This document shows positions 25,680 to 33,632 of a stretch of 64,000 bases of DNA, one piece after another. This DNA comes from Chryseobacterium sp. JAH. Its GTDB lineage: Bacteria; Bacteroidota; Bacteroidia; Flavobacteriales; Weeksellaceae. The position numbers were made by a program, and so were the translations under genes. The notes beneath the pieces are model-generated. The model saw only the letters and a program-made list of their open reading frames with translations, searched no databases and was not told the DNA's origin. The stretch spans positions 496,001-560,000 of the forward strand of contig NZ_LMAH01000003.1 of NCBI RefSeq assembly GCF_001507335.1, read 5' to 3'. Position 1 is the stretch's first letter; every line of letters begins with the position of its first letter.

Positions 25680-26648
25680 TTATTTTTCCCAAACCAAGGC
25701 ACTTGCTCCTAAAATTGCAGCATCGGCTTCATCCAGTTCACTGAAAACCAGTCGTACTTTGTTTCTGAAAATAGGTAAAAGGTTTCTTTCCATGTGAAGT
25801 TTAGCAGGTTTTAAAATGAAATCGCCCGCTTTAATAACGCCTCCGAATAAAAGAATTGCTTCAGGTGAAGAGAACATCACAAAATTGGCTAAAGCTTCTC
25901 CCAATTTCTGACCAGTATATCTGAAAACTTCTATTGCTACAGGATCTCCCTTTATAGCACACTCATGAACTGTTTTTGAGTTGATAGTATCTTCAGGATA
26001 TTGATTCAACATAGAGTCTGGAAATTCTGCTCTCATTTTTTTTGCAGTAATGGCAATTCCTGTTGCTGATGCATACGCTTCAAGGCTTCCTTCAGAGCCC
26101 GTGCTCCAGTGTTTTCTTCCGCCAGGTTTTACAATGGTATGACCTAATTCTCCTGCAAAACCGTCGTGACCGTAGATTAAATGACCACTAGAAACAATTC
26201 CGCTTCCAACACCTGTTCCCAAAGTAATCATGATAAAATCTTTCATGCCTCTTGCAGCACCGTACATCATTTCACCTAAAGCTGCAGCATTTGCGTCGTT
26301 GGTCATTTTGCAAGGCTGTCCGAATTTTTCTTTCATCAGATCAGCAAAGTGGATCACACCTTTCCATGGAAGATTGGGCGCCTGCTCAATAGTTCCTCTG
26401 TAATAATTTGCATTGGGAGCACCTACACCAATTCCGTCCATCATTTTTCCTACAGCATGCTCATCAATTAATGGCTGTATTTTTTCGTGTAAAGCATCGA
26501 TAAACTCTTCCGGCGTATCATATTGATCGGTAGGAAGCGAACCTTTTGCTAAAATCTGGCCTCTGTGATTTACTAAACCAAATTTAGTATTGGTTCCACC
26601 GATATCGATACCTAATGCAACCTGTTTTGACAAATCTATTACTGACAT
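25680..26648 (-). CDS. ROK-family sugar kinase (glucokinase-like)
   Basis: Cytoplasmic ATP-dependent kinase of 322 residues. The ATP loops read ALGIDIGGTNTKFG (residues 11-24) and MITLGTGVGSGIV (140-152); the sugar-binding stretch is MTNDANAAALGE (115-126) with ELGH at 167-170. The zinc motif of ROK proteins, CxCGxxGCxE, is missing: the place reads KHWSTGSEGSLEAYAS at 179-194 with no cysteine, so it probably folds without zinc. Length and motifs fit glucokinase, but mannose or another hexose is possible. It is a single gene with terminator at 25635. Confidence 0.88.
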   Translation of the reverse strand: MSVIDLSKQVALGIDIGGTNTKFGLVNHRGQILAKGSLPTDQYDTPEEFIDALHEKIQPLIDEHAVGKMMDGIGVGAPNANYYRGTIEQAPNLPWKGVIHFADLMKEKFGQPCKMTNDANAAALGEMMYGAARGMKDFIMITLGTGVGSGIVSSGHLIYGHDGFAGELGHTIVKPGGRKHWSTGSEGSLEAYASATGIAITAKKMRAEFPDSMLNQYPEDTINSKTVHECAIKGDPVAIEVFRYTGQKLGEALANFVMFSSPEAILLFGGVIKAGDFILKPAKLHMERNLLPIFRNKVRLVFSELDEADAAILGASALVWEK

Positions 26649-26727
26649 TTTCTTATTGTATAATTTCGAGGCAATAAATTTATAAAAAAGATTGTATTAA
26701 TATTGATTAAACGGATATTTATTTGAA

Positions 26728-27936
26728 TCAGATGACTTTTTTTGTCTTCTTTCTTCTTCCCCACCATACCAAAAATCCTGTTACGGGAAGCGAAGCACAA
26801 ATTAAGCTGACAATAAATGCGATAATTTTGGTAGGTAAACCTAAAATTGAACCTACATGAATATCATAATTGGCTCCCACAGTCTTTTCGCCGAAATTTT
26901 TGTCTTTCATATCATGCGTGTGAAGTAAGGCTCCTGAGTTCTCGTCAAAAATCAAACTGCTGCTTTTGTGGTAAGAGTAGGAGAGGTGTTTTACATAGAC
27001 CTCAAAATTAGGATGCTCATGATCATCCATGTGAGGATGGCCAAGATCTAGTGAAAAACCATATGAATCGGGATATTTTTCTTTTACTGTATTGCTGATG
27101 ATGTCTAAGGTTCCTTCTGTCCTCAACTCAGTCGGAGCTTTTGTTTTAATGGACGAAAAATCCGGATAGACAGTTTCTCCTCCCGAAAAGACAAAGTAAA
27201 ATGCTGCCTGAACAACAAAAAACGCATAAAATAATCCTGTAAGTGAAAAGATTAAAGCAAATATAGATGCGTAAAAACCTAAGACATTATGGAGATCGTA
27301 GTTTTTTCTTTTCCAGTTTTTTACGTTCTGCCATTTGAATGAAAAACGTTGTTTTCTCGCTGCTTTATTTTTGGGCCACCAAAGAATAATTCCCGAAATC
27401 AGCATGATCACAAAGATGATTACCGGAATTCCCACCACATAGGTTCCCCATTCCTGTTTCAGCAAATAGCTCCAATGAATCATTTTTACAATCTGGAAAA
27501 AACCGTTTTTCTCATCGTAAGTCTGTAAAACTTTTCCGTTGTATGGGTTGACGTAAGCTACTTTGTAAATAGGAAATTCGTCAAAATAATTCCACCCGTC
27601 CGGATTGTGCTCATACCAATAGAAAAGGTAAGACATCTTTTTATCAATCGGAATATTCACCCAATGTATAGGATATTTTTCTTTTACCTGATCATTTACT
27701 GATTTTTCCAAAACCCTGATCGGCAGGATCTGTTTGTGATCAATATTTGGCTCATTATGATAAATGACATCTTTTCTGGTAAAGTTTTCTACCTCGTCTT
27801 TGAATACGTACAAAGCACCAGTAATAGAGATAATAAAAATCAAAAATCCGATGCCCAATCCGAACCATAAATGTAATTTCCCTGTCCATTTTTTAAATTG
27901 ACTCGGTTTCTTTTTGTGGTGATGTTTTTTCCTCAT
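26728..27936 (-). CDS. PepSY-associated TM-helix protein (copy A)
   Basis: A 402-residue protein of the PepSY_TM family, four membrane helices with two periplasmic domains. The start MRKKHHHKKKPSQFKKWTGK is histidine- and lysine-rich, followed by helix 1 (LWFGLGIGFLIFIISITGALYVF), IPVIIFVIMLISGIILWWP, the helix after NYDLHNVLGF, and a C-terminal helix ending in SLPVTGFLVWWGRRKK. Conserved histidines at HLWFG, HWSYLL, YDLHNVL and YDIHVGS suggest heme or metal ligands. Such proteins lie beside TonB receptors and are thought to reduce ferric siderophores. Gene follows the receptor at 27988 by 51 bases. A -7 box is at 27954. Confidence 0.88.
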   Translation of the reverse strand: MRKKHHHKKKPSQFKKWTGKLHLWFGLGIGFLIFIISITGALYVFKDEVENFTRKDVIYHNEPNIDHKQILPIRVLEKSVNDQVKEKYPIHWVNIPIDKKMSYLFYWYEHNPDGWNYFDEFPIYKVAYVNPYNGKVLQTYDEKNGFFQIVKMIHWSYLLKQEWGTYVVGIPVIIFVIMLISGIILWWPKNKAARKQRFSFKWQNVKNWKRKNYDLHNVLGFYASIFALIFSLTGLFYAFFVVQAAFYFVFSGGETVYPDFSSIKTKAPTELRTEGTLDIISNTVKEKYPDSYGFSLDLGHPHMDDHEHPNFEVYVKHLSYSYHKSSSLIFDENSGALLHTHDMKDKNFGEKTVGANYDIHVGSILGLPTKIIAFIVSLICASLPVTGFLVWWGRRKKTKKVI

Positions 27937-27953
27937 GAATTTCTAAAGTTGTG

Positions 27954-27961
27954 CAAATATA
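27954..27961 (-). promoter_or_regulatory. -7 box before PepSY copy A
   Basis: Minus-strand TATATTTG matches TAnnTTTG and lies 17 bases before the ATG at 27936. It could drive this gene separately from the receptor upstream; no -33 box is obvious. Confidence 0.4.
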
Positions 27962-27987
27962 GGATTTTCTGTTTTTATTTAGATTAA

Positions 27988-30105
27988 TTAAAATCTGTAT
28001 TCAATCATAAGTGTTCCTCTCATTCCTAATGAGTTGGTGAAATCAGCGTCCCTTGCCGCCCACCATGAGATTGCCGGCTGATACATTTTGTTGAAAACAT
28101 TTTCTACTCCTAAAGAAAATTTCCAGTTTTGATTAACATCATAGCTCGATTTAAAATTAAAAACCGTGTAGCCTGGAACTCTACCTTCACCATAAACAAA
28201 CAATCCTGTTTTTGCATTCGGGTCAAATCTGTCCTGTTTAAAGGCATTGAGCATGTCCACTCCAACAGATAATTTTTCAATAGGTCTTACCTGAACATAT
28301 GCCAGAACTTTCGGTGCAGAAATCCTACTGTTGTTGATTTTTGTTGAATAATCTCCGTCATCTTTTACAGAAGTTATTCCTTCCATCCAACTGTAGCTTC
28401 CTCCGAAATTGATCCATTTTGCAGGGGTGACGTGTAAAAATCCTTCCACACCATACACCACTTCGGGTGATCTTTGGATTGTTAACGCTCTGTCCGGACT
28501 TTGGATGAATGTAGCTCCTAATTTTGAAGTACTCACGTAAGAAGTCACTTCATAATTTAGCCATTTTGTGACTTGGCCTGTTGCTCCCAATTCGTAATTG
28601 TTGACGATGATAGGTTTGGTTTCAAGGTTGGTGATGGTATCAGAAGTCGAGGTTCTTAAAATTCTTCCCAACTCGTTAATTGAATATGCCTGTGAAAAAC
28701 TTCCAAAAAGGTTGATCATCGGGTTGATGTTGTAACGAAGCCCAAGATTTGCTACTAATGCATTGTATTCCAGTTCGCCGCCGGTCACAAAAATACTTTT
28801 GGTAAAAGTTCCATCGGCTTTTAGTGATGAAAGAGTGTTAAAATCACCTACTTTTACTTTCATGTTTTCGTAGCGAAGCCCTCCTTTGATGGTCAATTTC
28901 TTTAGTAAATCAATTTTCACCAATAGAAAAGGGGCAATGTTGGTCATGTCCATATCCGGAGTCCAATAACGGCCATCTTCGAGCTTCTGAACGGTTTGGT
29001 CATTCAGGATATCTACTCCATAAATTACTTCTCCCTGAGAATTTTTAGCATTCCATAATTGGGTATCCAAATTAAGTCTTGCTCCTTTTTTATTTGAAAT
29101 CACATTCGACTGGCCTCCGTTTAAGAAAGTGTCGCTATATCCGTAAACGGTTCTGAAATCTTGCAGATAGAGGTCTAAATTGAGTGAAGTGTTCCAAAAT
29201 AAATTTTGATTGTCGTAGCTGATTTTAAAATTGTGATTTCTTGGTGTTCCCTGCGGTGTTGTTTCTAAGTTTTTGCCTTCGCCTTCACCGATCGTAGGGA
29301 TTGAGCCATATTTTCCTGTTTTTAAACCTAAATTAAGGTCAGATTTTGAAGCATAACCAATGTAAGATGCTTCAATTCTTTGATTTTCATTAAAATTATA
29401 GCCTAATTTCAACATTCCGTTGTAGTTGTCCATTTTTGCAGGACTGTACGTGGGACTTAAATTGATGCCATCTGCATCTTTCATATAACCTGTTCTTTCG
29501 TAAGCGAAAGAAGCCACATAATCGAATTTATCTATGATTTTTCCAGATAAAAACTGACTGGCTCTCACCCCAAGAGTTCCTCCGTAAGGCTGCCCTGTAA
29601 TTCCAACTTGGGAAATCCCTGAAATCTTTTTATCTGATTTGCTTTTTCTAGTAATGTAATTGATAATTCCACCGTCTGCACCGTTTCCGTAGATTGATGA
29701 AGAACCTTTAATCACTTCAATTCTTTCAATAACGGTCGGGTCAATTACTCGTAGGTCTCTCGCTCCGTTTCGAAGCGGTGTAGATTGTGGAATGCCATCA
29801 ATTAATACCAAAACCTGACGTCCCCTCAATGTTTGTCCCGTATTTGAAGTTTGTCCAGAACTAGTAGCCAAACTCGGAACGGTATATTGTAAAATACTTG
29901 TAATATCTGAGTTGACCGTTAGTTGCGATTGAACCTGCTTTTCCCCGACAATAGTTACTGAACTTGGTATTTCTTTGATATTTTCGCTTTTTCTGGAAGC
30001 TGTCATGACCACCTCGTCTACGTCTTTAACCTGTAAAGAATCTTTTTGTTGAGCAAATGTTGTGATTGTAGCTAACGATGCTACAGATAAAATGATTTTC
30101 TTCAT
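27988..30105 (-). CDS. TonB-dependent outer-membrane receptor (copy 1)
   Basis: A 705-residue receptor. After a signal peptide (MKKIILSVASLATITTFAQQ) comes a TonB box-like VDEVVMTASRKSENIKE, a plug domain (IPSSVTIVG, DGIPQST, IERIEVIKGSSSIYGNGADGGIINYITRK) and a 22-strand barrel ending with an aromatic residue (MIEYRF). It moves an iron complex or a similar ligand across the outer membrane with TonB energy. The plug is closest in look to siderophore or catecholate receptors, but the ligand cannot be read. The PepSY gene upstream ends two bases before it, and PepSY copy A follows. Confidence 0.92.
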   Translation of the reverse strand: MKKIILSVASLATITTFAQQKDSLQVKDVDEVVMTASRKSENIKEIPSSVTIVGEKQVQSQLTVNSDITSILQYTVPSLATSSGQTSNTGQTLRGRQVLVLIDGIPQSTPLRNGARDLRVIDPTVIERIEVIKGSSSIYGNGADGGIINYITRKSKSDKKISGISQVGITGQPYGGTLGVRASQFLSGKIIDKFDYVASFAYERTGYMKDADGINLSPTYSPAKMDNYNGMLKLGYNFNENQRIEASYIGYASKSDLNLGLKTGKYGSIPTIGEGEGKNLETTPQGTPRNHNFKISYDNQNLFWNTSLNLDLYLQDFRTVYGYSDTFLNGGQSNVISNKKGARLNLDTQLWNAKNSQGEVIYGVDILNDQTVQKLEDGRYWTPDMDMTNIAPFLLVKIDLLKKLTIKGGLRYENMKVKVGDFNTLSSLKADGTFTKSIFVTGGELEYNALVANLGLRYNINPMINLFGSFSQAYSINELGRILRTSTSDTITNLETKPIIVNNYELGATGQVTKWLNYEVTSYVSTSKLGATFIQSPDRALTIQRSPEVVYGVEGFLHVTPAKWINFGGSYSWMEGITSVKDDGDYSTKINNSRISAPKVLAYVQVRPIEKLSVGVDMLNAFKQDRFDPNAKTGLFVYGEGRVPGYTVFNFKSSYDVNQNWKFSLGVENVFNKMYQPAISWWAARDADFTNSLGMRGTLMIEYRF

Positions 30106-30107
30106 GA

Positions 30108-31310
30108 TTACGCTTTAATTCCTTTTTTCTTCTGTTTCCCCAGCCATATTAAAAATCCTGTTACGGGTAATGATGTGCAGATCAGCCCTGCAATAAACCA
30201 AATAATCTTTCCTATCATTCCGAAATAGGATCCTGTGTGAATGTCATAATTGGCATAGGCATATTTTTCTGCAGTATTAAGTTCACGATGACGTTTATTA
30301 GACAGTAGTTTTCCTGAGTATTTATCAAATGCTAACTGATTTCTGATGGCAAATTTTCCTTCTTCACCATAGACGGTCACCGGAATGTTTTTTAAATCTT
30401 TTCCCTTTTTATTTTTCCCGTTTAATGGAACTCTGAAACTTGACGAGCTTGAATATAATTTCCTGGTCTCTTTTGCTGTAAGGTCAAAAACTGAACTGTT
30501 TTTTGCTAAAAGTGAATCCGGAGATTTAGATTCCTTTTCTTTAGGCAAATCAATCGTTCCGGATAACGTAAAATTGAATGCATTTTTCACCCATGGATAT
30601 GCGAAATAAATTCCTGAAAGGCTCATGATTAAGGCAATAAATGAAACGTAGAATCCTAAAACACGATGAAGGTCATAGTTTTTACGCTTCCATGTTTTTA
30701 CGTCTTTCCAGTCGAATGAAAAACGTCCTTTTCTCATTTTTTTATTTTTGGGCCACCAGAGAATGATTCCCGTGATGAGCATAATGATAAAGACAACAAC
30801 CGGAACTCCTACTGCATATTTCCCCCAATCAGCTTTTAATAATAAACTCCAGTGTATGGATTTTAAAATAGGGAAGAGATCATATTTTTCGTTGTAAATC
30901 CCCAGAATGTCTCCGGTATACTGGTTCACATAAACCAATTTGTTAATTTTCACTTCGTCAAAATAATTCCAGGCTTTTTTGTCTTTTTCATAGTAGAGAA
31001 ATTCATAAGATTTGTTTTTATCTAAAGGAATCTCCACAGAGCTAATCGGATATTTTTCATTGACCTCTAACGAAACTTTCTCACGAAGCACTTCAATAGA
31101 CATAGGCTCTGCAATGATAGATTCTTTCTTTACATAGAGCGCATCTTTCCTAAGCTGATTTTGAATCTCATCTTTAAAAACATAGATCGTCCCGGTCAAA
31201 GAAACGATGAATACGATCATTCCAACAGATAAACCAAACCACAAATGCAGTTTGGCAGACCATTTTTTAATAAATGTAGGTTTCTTTTTATGATGATGTT
31301 TCTTCTTCAT
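30108..31310 (-). CDS. PepSY-associated TM-helix protein (copy B)
   Basis: Paralogue of copy A, 400 residues from ATG 31310. The longer frame starting at 31328 reads through the terminator hairpin at 31316-31340, so the start is almost certainly MKKKHHHKKKPTFIKK, matching the start of copy A. Same plan: histidine-rich start, helix 1 (LWFGLSVGMIVFIVSLTG), VVVFIIMLITGIILWWP, the helix after NYDLHRVLGF, and SLPVTGFLIWLGKQKKKG. Conserved histidines (HLWFG, IHWSLLL, YDLHRVL, YDIHTGS) may bind heme or metal. Its stop lies two bases before the receptor at 30105, so the two are translationally linked. Confidence 0.88.
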   Translation of the reverse strand: MKKKHHHKKKPTFIKKWSAKLHLWFGLSVGMIVFIVSLTGTIYVFKDEIQNQLRKDALYVKKESIIAEPMSIEVLREKVSLEVNEKYPISSVEIPLDKNKSYEFLYYEKDKKAWNYFDEVKINKLVYVNQYTGDILGIYNEKYDLFPILKSIHWSLLLKADWGKYAVGVPVVVFIIMLITGIILWWPKNKKMRKGRFSFDWKDVKTWKRKNYDLHRVLGFYVSFIALIMSLSGIYFAYPWVKNAFNFTLSGTIDLPKEKESKSPDSLLAKNSSVFDLTAKETRKLYSSSSSFRVPLNGKNKKGKDLKNIPVTVYGEEGKFAIRNQLAFDKYSGKLLSNKRHRELNTAEKYAYANYDIHTGSYFGMIGKIIWFIAGLICTSLPVTGFLIWLGKQKKKGIKA

Positions 31311-31315
31311 ATAAA

Positions 31316-31340
31316 AAAAGCTAGCCATTGGCTAGCTTTT
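31316..31340 (-). terminator. terminator after TonB receptor copy 2
   Basis: AAAAGCTAGCC and GGCTAGCTTTT pair perfectly over 11 bases around ATT; on the minus strand a run of seven T follows. It ends the receptor gene at 31351 and overlaps the apparent ATG at 31328 of the next frame. Confidence 0.9.
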
Positions 31341-31350
31341 AAATATTTTA

Positions 31351-33480
31351 TTAAAATTTATAGTTTAAACTAAGGGATAAGGTTCTTAATCTCTGAGGAG
31401 TTACCGTTGACCATCCTGAATAGTATTTCTTATTGGCGACGTTATCTAGTTTTAGGATCACACTATATTTTTCTTCATTATAAGAAAGTGCAGTATTAAA
31501 AATTGCATAACTTGGAATGGTAAATGTTCCGATTCCTGCTCTGTTTAATGTATAAAGATTACTTGCAGAATTTGCTCCGAAACCTATACCGACGTTTCTT
31601 AATGCACCATCCTGAACTTTATAATTTGCCCAGAAATTGAATATATTTCGTGGACCTGCTTCTTCAGGGCGATACCCTACATATGTTGGATCTCCTACAG
31701 TAACTTCACTGATGTTTTGGCTGAAACCTGCGATTACATTTAATCCTGCAACAGGACTTCCTACCACGCTAATTTCAAAACCTTTACTTTCTACTTCTCC
31801 TCCCTGAATACTTGCCAAAGGATTGGTAGGATCTGCCATTACCTTATCTTTTACCAAGATATTGTAATAACTTGCGGTAACTGATAATTTATCTTTAATT
31901 AAACTTGCTTTCGTTCCGACTTCCCACTGATTTGCGTGTTCCGGATCGAAGTATGCAAATGATTTGTTTCCACTAAGATCCGTGTTTTGTACTGGCTCAA
32001 CATTTTGGAAACCATTCATATAATTGGCAAATATGGAAAGTTTGTCTTTAATTGGCTGGTAAACTAAACCTAATTTTGGAGAAAATGTTGTTGTGTTTTT
32101 AGATTTTTCTACTGCATAGGCTGTTGGATTTCCTGTAAAGTGATCCATTCTAAGGCTTAACATTGCAGATAAATTAGGAAGAATGTTTACAACATCTGAA
32201 ACATATGCACTGTAGATTTTGGTTTCCATGCTTCCAATTGCTTGAGCACTTCCTGCCAAAGCATTGTCAACAGCTGATTTAGTTAAAAGTCCAGCATTGG
32301 TGTCTGACTGATTAACCAATGAGATTGTTCCAAAACCGGCCCATCCAGTTCCACCAATCAAAAATTCTCTCTGAAAGTAATCTAAACCAAATAAAAGTTT
32401 ATTTTTTACATTTCCAATATTAAAGGTTCCTACAAAATTTTGCTGAATAGCAGTTGTATTTGTTTCTCCTCCTAATTTTGAAATAAATCTTGTAAACTCA
32501 TTTCCATTAGATGAATCCCACAAATAATGATTATAGCCATCAGTTTTCGTATTTCCTCTTGAAACGATAGTACTTGACATCCAATTATCTGAAATTTTAT
32601 ATTGTGCCTGAGCTTGGATGTTGAATGAAGAATTCTTAATGCTTAAATCATTTGAAGTGTAAGAATTTTTATAATTCTGCTCAAACAAGTCTATTGAATT
32701 AAAAGAAAGTGGACTGTATCTGCTTAAGAAAATCATTGGTGCATTTGCTGCATCAGATTTCTTAATTTCAGTATTTACGAAAAAGGTCAATCTGTTATTA
32801 ACTACATATTTAATAGATGGGTTAACATAGATAGATTCGCTGTAACCTGCATCCTGAAATGAGTTTTGCTTTTGATATGCTGCGTTTACTCTTGCATACA
32901 TATTTTTTCCTACTGGAGTGTTTACATCTGCTGTTACCCTGTTTAGACCGTAGCTTCCAGTAACATATCCTACTTCACCTCCGAAATGATTGTATGGTTT
33001 TTTGGTTACAACATTTAGTAATCCTCCGTAAGAAATTACGCTACCTCCGTAAAGTGTTCCAGAAGGACCTTTGATCGCTTCAATTACTTCGATTCCTGCA
33101 GGATCTAAAGTTCCGTTGTTGAATGCAGGCATTCCGTTGATAAGATTAGGCTGTAAAGAGAAACCTCTCATTGAATAATATTCACCACCGTCATTTCCTC
33201 TTCCGGTAGACTCCCATAATCTTGCAATACCTGTAATATTTTTTAGAGCATCATTAAAGTTCGTAACAACTTGTTCTTTAATGACATTTTTATTTACTGT
33301 ATTATAGACCTGGGGATTTTCAATATCTTTAAGTGGCATTTTGTTTGCCGATTGACTGTCTTTGGTTAAATAACCGGTAACTACTACTTCATCAATTTGA
33401 TCAGACTTAATAGTATCATTTTCCTGTGCAAACGATATCATTGAACCCAACAATGATGCACAAACCAATAGTTTTTTCAT
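31351..33480 (-). CDS. TonB-dependent siderophore receptor (copy 2)
   Basis: A 709-residue outer-membrane receptor with signal peptide (MKKLLVCASLLGSMISFAQ), TonB box-like IDEVVVTGYLTKDSQSANK, and a plug of the FhuA/FpvA type: NFNDALKNITGIARLWEST, YYSMRGFSLQPNLINGMPAF, GIEVIEAIKGPSGTLYGG, GLLNVVTKKPY. The barrel ends LSLSLNYKF. The plug looks like that of hydroxamate siderophore receptors, so it probably takes up a ferric siderophore. It has its own -7 box at 33497 and terminator at 31316, so it is read alone, ahead of the PepSY/receptor/PepSY genes. Confidence 0.93.
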   Translation of the reverse strand: MKKLLVCASLLGSMISFAQENDTIKSDQIDEVVVTGYLTKDSQSANKMPLKDIENPQVYNTVNKNVIKEQVVTNFNDALKNITGIARLWESTGRGNDGGEYYSMRGFSLQPNLINGMPAFNNGTLDPAGIEVIEAIKGPSGTLYGGSVISYGGLLNVVTKKPYNHFGGEVGYVTGSYGLNRVTADVNTPVGKNMYARVNAAYQKQNSFQDAGYSESIYVNPSIKYVVNNRLTFFVNTEIKKSDAANAPMIFLSRYSPLSFNSIDLFEQNYKNSYTSNDLSIKNSSFNIQAQAQYKISDNWMSSTIVSRGNTKTDGYNHYLWDSSNGNEFTRFISKLGGETNTTAIQQNFVGTFNIGNVKNKLLFGLDYFQREFLIGGTGWAGFGTISLVNQSDTNAGLLTKSAVDNALAGSAQAIGSMETKIYSAYVSDVVNILPNLSAMLSLRMDHFTGNPTAYAVEKSKNTTTFSPKLGLVYQPIKDKLSIFANYMNGFQNVEPVQNTDLSGNKSFAYFDPEHANQWEVGTKASLIKDKLSVTASYYNILVKDKVMADPTNPLASIQGGEVESKGFEISVVGSPVAGLNVIAGFSQNISEVTVGDPTYVGYRPEEAGPRNIFNFWANYKVQDGALRNVGIGFGANSASNLYTLNRAGIGTFTIPSYAIFNTALSYNEEKYSVILKLDNVANKKYYSGWSTVTPQRLRTLSLSLNYKF

Positions 33481-33496
33481 GAAGCTTATTTTTTTG

Positions 33497-33504
33497 CAAA
33501 TATA
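33497..33504 (-). promoter_or_regulatory. -7 box for TonB receptor copy 2
   Basis: Minus-strand TATATTTG matches TAnnTTTG, 16 bases before the ATG. I saw no convincing Fur-type palindrome around it. Confidence 0.45.
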
Positions 33505-33582
33505 TAGTTTTTAATTATTCTAAATAAACTATCGGATTGATATTTGTCATATTTGTAGTTAAATATTATTTATTGAATAACA

Positions 33583-33612
33583 AAAAAACCGCTTCAATTG
33601 AAGCGGTTTTTT
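33583..33612 (-). terminator. terminator after secA
   Basis: A perfect 30-base palindrome centred on CGCTTCAATTGAAGCG with six A on one side and six T on the other, 20 bases past the secA stop. It can act in both directions and also shields the receptor promoter region. Confidence 0.9.
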
Positions 33613-33632
33613 ATCATATATGTAATTATCTC

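Noticed and set aside
33497-33600. A Fur box for the TonB receptor
   Set aside because: The AT-rich upstream DNA has no convincing 19-base palindrome of the GATAATGATTATC type.
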